From: Monarcha castaneiventris obscurior
Lineage: Eukaryota; Chordata; Aves; Passeriformes; Monarchidae
NCBI GenBank assembly: GCA_026261815.1
Contig: JAMPIT010000848.1
Span: forward strand, 2,480,001-2,544,000
Direction: 5' to 3'
DNA length: 64,000 bases
This document shows, piece after piece, positions 60,201 through 64,000 of the stretch (the stretch's first letter is position 1; the number at the start of each line of letters is the position of its first letter). The notes under the pieces are model-generated. The model searched no databases. It was not told the DNA's origin and was given only the letters and a program-made list of their open reading frames with translations. The translations under genes and the position numbers were made by a program.

Positions 60201-63200
60201 AATATCCCCCCCCATCAAGCCCTCCTTGCTCCGGATCGCCAGCACAGGAGCGGGGCAGTGAGAAACCCCCGGGAGCTGCTCAGGGCACCACGACCTGTGC
60301 TGCCTCCTCAGCACCTTGGGAGGAAGCCATCATTTGAATTTTGCCCAACACCTCTGCTCTGTCATGAACAGGAGACACTCAGGTCCAATCTGGCTCCCTG
60401 AGGAGTCCTTCGTGCCAATGCACAACCCAGCCAGAGTGAAATTCTTCTGCTTGTTTGGGCTTATCGGCAAAAAGTTTACCCTAAGGAGCATCAGAGAGCT
60501 CCCAGGCTTCCCAGAGGCACCACAGCACCTCCTTGGAGAGGCTGCTTCCACGCTGTGCTGAGGACATCCAAGGACAGGAGACATTAACTCTGTCCTGGCT
60601 GCCTTTGCTCAGATGTGGAGGTGCTGCTCAGCAGAGGTGGGGAGAAACACCCACCACAGCTCCCATCTGCTCTTACCGGCAGAGCCCACCCTGCAGCACC
60701 TGTGTGTCTCCAGTCCAGGCAGTGGGGAGACAGTCCCATGGCAATAGGAAGCTGCTGGCATGGAGGAGAGCTCAGGGGTAGCTTCACTGGTGGGGATGTC
60801 AAGAGCCATTCTCGCTGAATGAAGTGTTAGTCGGCTTGAAGGCAAAAATCCCCCTTTGAAAGCGCGTAGTGCTGGCCACACAATGCCATGCTGAGAGTCC
60901 AGAGGAGATGGGGATGCAGTTCCCTCGGGGTGCAGCTCATCCAGAAGCCTAGCGCTGTCCAAGAGCCCAGCAGGTCTGCAATACCCATCATGAGATGCTG
61001 CAGCTCCCTCAGGGCTGTTGGAGGAAAGAATTTTTCTGTGTGCAAAGCTGAAACAACAGAACCATCCCTGTAGCCACTATCCCACTGCACTGAGCTGGGA
61101 TGTGGGACAAGCTCTGGCAGGGTGCCCCAGGGCAGATACCAGCTCACCCACAGTGAGTGAGCTGAAATACTATTTTCCTTTCCAGTGGGGCATGGAGGAG
61201 CAGAGGGTGGCTCAGGGATAAACCAGCAGACTCAGCCTGGGAGCACGGGACACATCCTCTCCCAAAGGCAGAGCACAGGGATGAGTGCTGGACTTGCAGC
61301 CACACCAGCACGTGCCAATCCCAGCCTGGGGGGAGTTCTCATCTGCCTCCATAAAGGGGGCGGTTCACATGTGGGACCCAAAACCCAAAATTGCCATGCT
61401 CTGAGTCTGTGCCTGATCCTGTGTGGAGATTCCCAGGGGATACCCAGAGCATCACCTCCTGTCACTGCTCAGCGCCTCAGCTCCCACCTCAAGAGACTCT
61501 CAAACAAGGGACCTAAAAGTCACTTAAATGTTTCAGAACACAGAGAAGCCTCTGGTTTGTTGTTCCATTTACCTCAGGTGATTTGCCTGCCTCCAAAAAA
61601 GCCTACTGTTAATTTAATTCCCTCTGATTCATGGCAGATCTGGCATCCCAATGCCTGGAACAGCTGTGATTCCTGTGCCACCATTTGCTGTGCCCCAGGG
61701 ACACCACACAGCCCCTGAGCATGGCTGGAAAGAAAGGGCCAGGGCGGGAGCAGGGGACAAGCAGCTGGGCCAGGCAAACACAGGGACATTTTTGCATTTG
61801 CAATCCAGAGAGGATGAGTTTTATCTCCCCAATTAGTCCTTCCAGAGAAAAGCCTGGAGAGAACCAACCGGAAACCCTTTGTATATAAACAAGACTTAGT
61901 AAAATCTGCAGTTTTAAGGTGGAGGAATAAATAAGTCCCTAACACGGTGCTTACACTGCAAGAGAAAACAAATATTTCGTTTTGTTCCATTCATTCCCCA
62001 CTGGGAACCTGCTGTGCTCTCAGGCATGGGCAGCAGGAACATTTTCACAGGGCATTTACAGCTCCCTTGGCTGGGAAATCGCTTGTGGCCCCAAACTCAG
62101 TGCCGTTCTGGCCAGTGGAGTGTGGGACCAGCCATGGAGCATCGCTGGCAGGGGAAGAAAAATGAATCTTGGAGGAATCAAACCCTGCATCGAAATAAGT
62201 CGGTGCCTGGCTGGGAAGCTCAATCAACCTCTCAGCACCGGTTCTTTGGAGAAAAACAGGAAAGGAGATCTTGAGTTTTACTAATAAATGCACTTTTCTC
62301 CAGTTGAAGTCCTGGGGCCGATTTGTTTCCTAATGGGTTATTTTTAGCATCGAAAGGAGACATTTGCTGTAAATTGTCTGCCCGGGGAGTGGAGTGCAGG
62401 GGGCCACAGAGGGGACTGCAGCAGTGCCCTCTCCACCAGGTCACTGCCCCGGCTGCCCCACGGCCCCGTCCCACCCAGAGCTCACCCGTGGGGCAGGACC
62501 CACCTCCCTTCCTCCCTGACATCCAGGCAGGCACAGGCGCTGCCTCCTGCCTCACCAGCCCACGGTGGGGGCACCTTGGCAAGGGAGGTGCCATGGGATC
62601 CGCATGGCAGACAGCACAGAGCATGGCAGAGCCCATCCCTCCCCCTGGGGCATCCCACAGGATCCCTGCAGGTGTTCAAGACCTTTCCAATCCCTGCAGT
62701 GCAGTGGGACCATGGCGTGGGCTGCCTCGTAGGACAGGGGCGAAGCTGCCATGGGGGAACCCTTCGAAAGAGCCTCACGTACTTGTAATTCCTTCCCAGA
62801 TCCTTTGTCCCCCCCACCCCTGACCTTCCTGGCAGTCCCACAGGCTGTGATGCAGGGCAGTAATTTATAGCACCGTGATGCTGCCACCCGTGGTGGGAGC
62901 AGAGGCATTCCCGGGATCAGGCCCTGCTCTCCCTGTGGCCATGTTCCTATGTTGAGCCTGTGGTGGTGGCCATGGCAGCTCATCTCCAGATTCACCTTGC
63001 AGGACCCTTCTCCAGACACACTCCCAAAGCCTCTCTCCTTCATCGCTAGGATCCAGGGTCTCCTGGCAGAAACCAGTCCACCTTGGCACTGGCAGCAGCA
63101 CCACAGAGCCTCCCCCCTCCAAAACCCAATCCAAACTGGCTGACAGCTTTGATTTAACAGGCTCTCTGCAAATATTTCCACAAATTTTTAAGTAGGGGCA

Positions 63201-64000
63201 TTATGATTTTATCTTATTATTTTATAATTAAAGCCAAGTTCCTCAAACAAAATAAATGAACTGACTAAATCGTCCAAGATCAAGAACTTGCTAAAGCAGA
63301 GCAGCACCTCTCCTGTTTGGTTGTGGTCCAGGCGCTTTATGGCAGGTACTTTGTGCCTGGCTGATGTTCAGCTGACAGCTTTCCAAGCATGTAAAAAACT
63401 TATTAGGCTGAAAATAGAGTTTGTGACCATAAACTGTCAAGAGCACTGTCAGCATTTCCAGCCCAGGTCTGCTTTGTGTACAACCATGGGCAGATCAGGC
63501 TGCTGGGGGGAGTGGGCTGGGAGGACGGGGCTGTGTGTCCCCTCATAGAAGCCATTTTGGGTAGGAAGGATAGTTGGGAAAGGCTTCCTAATGAGCTCTG
63601 AGGTGTTAGGAGGTGGCATGGTGAGGTTTAGCATGACTGGTACTGGGCAAGGTGGCTGAAGACAGCCATGCATGGAACTGTGTCCACCTGCTCTGGAGTT
63701 GGAAACGTGGAAGTCGCATCCATTGGAGACCGTGCAGAGGCAATCTGCATTTACAACCACTTTATATCCAATGCTTCATTAGTTCCCTCGCTGAGCTTCC
63801 AGATCACAATGCAGAGCAAAGCGCCAGCAGCCATCTGAGCTACGAAGAGCCCAGGAGGGAGGCAGCGGGAATTCTCTGAACTGAGAGAAAGCCGTGAGGT
63901 TCCTGAGCCTGCAGTAACTCTGAGCATGGCCAAAGGACAAATCCGAGGCAGCTCTGGTGTGCAGGGGGATGTTTTACAGGGTGATTTGCGGAGTCTTGGG
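57232..64000. other. Terminal interval without a recognised gene
   Basis: In human the next gene after CCN5 is the potassium channel KCNK15 and then RIMS4. I searched both strands for two-pore channel motifs (GYG/GFG pore loops) and for a C2 domain and saw neither. One TATA-like site with a small ATG frame near 60.0 kb is described separately. The rest is unremarkable intergenic DNA. Confidence 0.55.
60032..60337 (+). CDS. Possible small open frame behind a TATA-like box, unrecognised
   Basis: An ATG in good context (GGCATGG) opens 101 codons, Pro/Ser-rich in the second half, ending in TGA at 60335-60337. A TATAAAT at 59974-59980 lies 58 nt upstream, at a spacing that would give a 5' UTR of about 28 nt. 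There is no homologue I recognise, and chance frames of this length are common here, so support is weak. Confidence 0.15.
   Translation: MASSRPWRCTAPSPDTHLYVRYRVTAAAPRGHGFVLEDSPSPPGLKELCHFLHRSSKYPPPSSPPCSGSPAQERGSEKPPGAAQGTTTCAASSAPWEEAII

Noticed and set aside
62552..63181. 209-codon minus-strand frame near the window end
   Set aside because: Composition looks random, overlapping frames are open on the opposite strand, and no domain is recognisable.

Overview
The window looks like bird nuclear DNA. Its genes have GT-AG introns, the interspersed repeats are CR1-type LINE 3' ends, and the gene order PKIG - ADA - CCN5 matches a block on human chromosome 20q13 and the corresponding avian chromosome (from memory, chicken 20). 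Nothing bacterial, viral or plasmid-like was seen. Species cannot be told from the sequence alone.

Layout. At 0.5-2.8 kb lie the two coding exons and the 3' end of PKIG (+), a 76-residue protein kinase A inhibitor. From 23.9 kb down to 6.1 kb lies a complete ADA gene (-). Eleven coding exons join without a frameshift into a 359-residue adenosine deaminase with all zinc and catalytic residues. PKIG and ADA are convergent. ADA starts in a CpG island (about 23.4-24.1 kb) flanked by minisatellites and CR1 fragments. A 21-kb gene-poor stretch follows, with low-complexity repeats, a 15-bp minisatellite in a GC-rich patch at 33 kb, and AT-rich patches that could be regulatory. CCN5 (WISP2; +) occupies 45.2-49.2 kb: four coding exons, a TATA box, and a signal peptide-IGFBP-VWC-TSP1 protein without a C-terminal cystine knot. 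At 54.9-55.9 kb is a single-exon P2Y-type nucleotide receptor (+). Directly upstream, on the opposite strand, is a possible terminal exon of an unrecognised gene, with an acceptor, a possible short first exon and a polyadenylation signal (53.4-54.3 kb). From 57.2 kb to the end I see no convincing gene.

How the genes relate. They are independent single-promoter genes, not an operon. A loose theme is purine signalling: ADA removes adenosine, the receptor probably senses extracellular nucleotides, and PKIG restrains the kinase downstream of cAMP. That is neighbourhood, not proof of joint function. The observations most worth checking are the head-to-head minus-strand transcript at 53.4-54.3 kb, the identity of the P2Y-like receptor, and a strong unused splice donor in the last CCN5 exon where other CCN genes splice to their cystine-knot exon.
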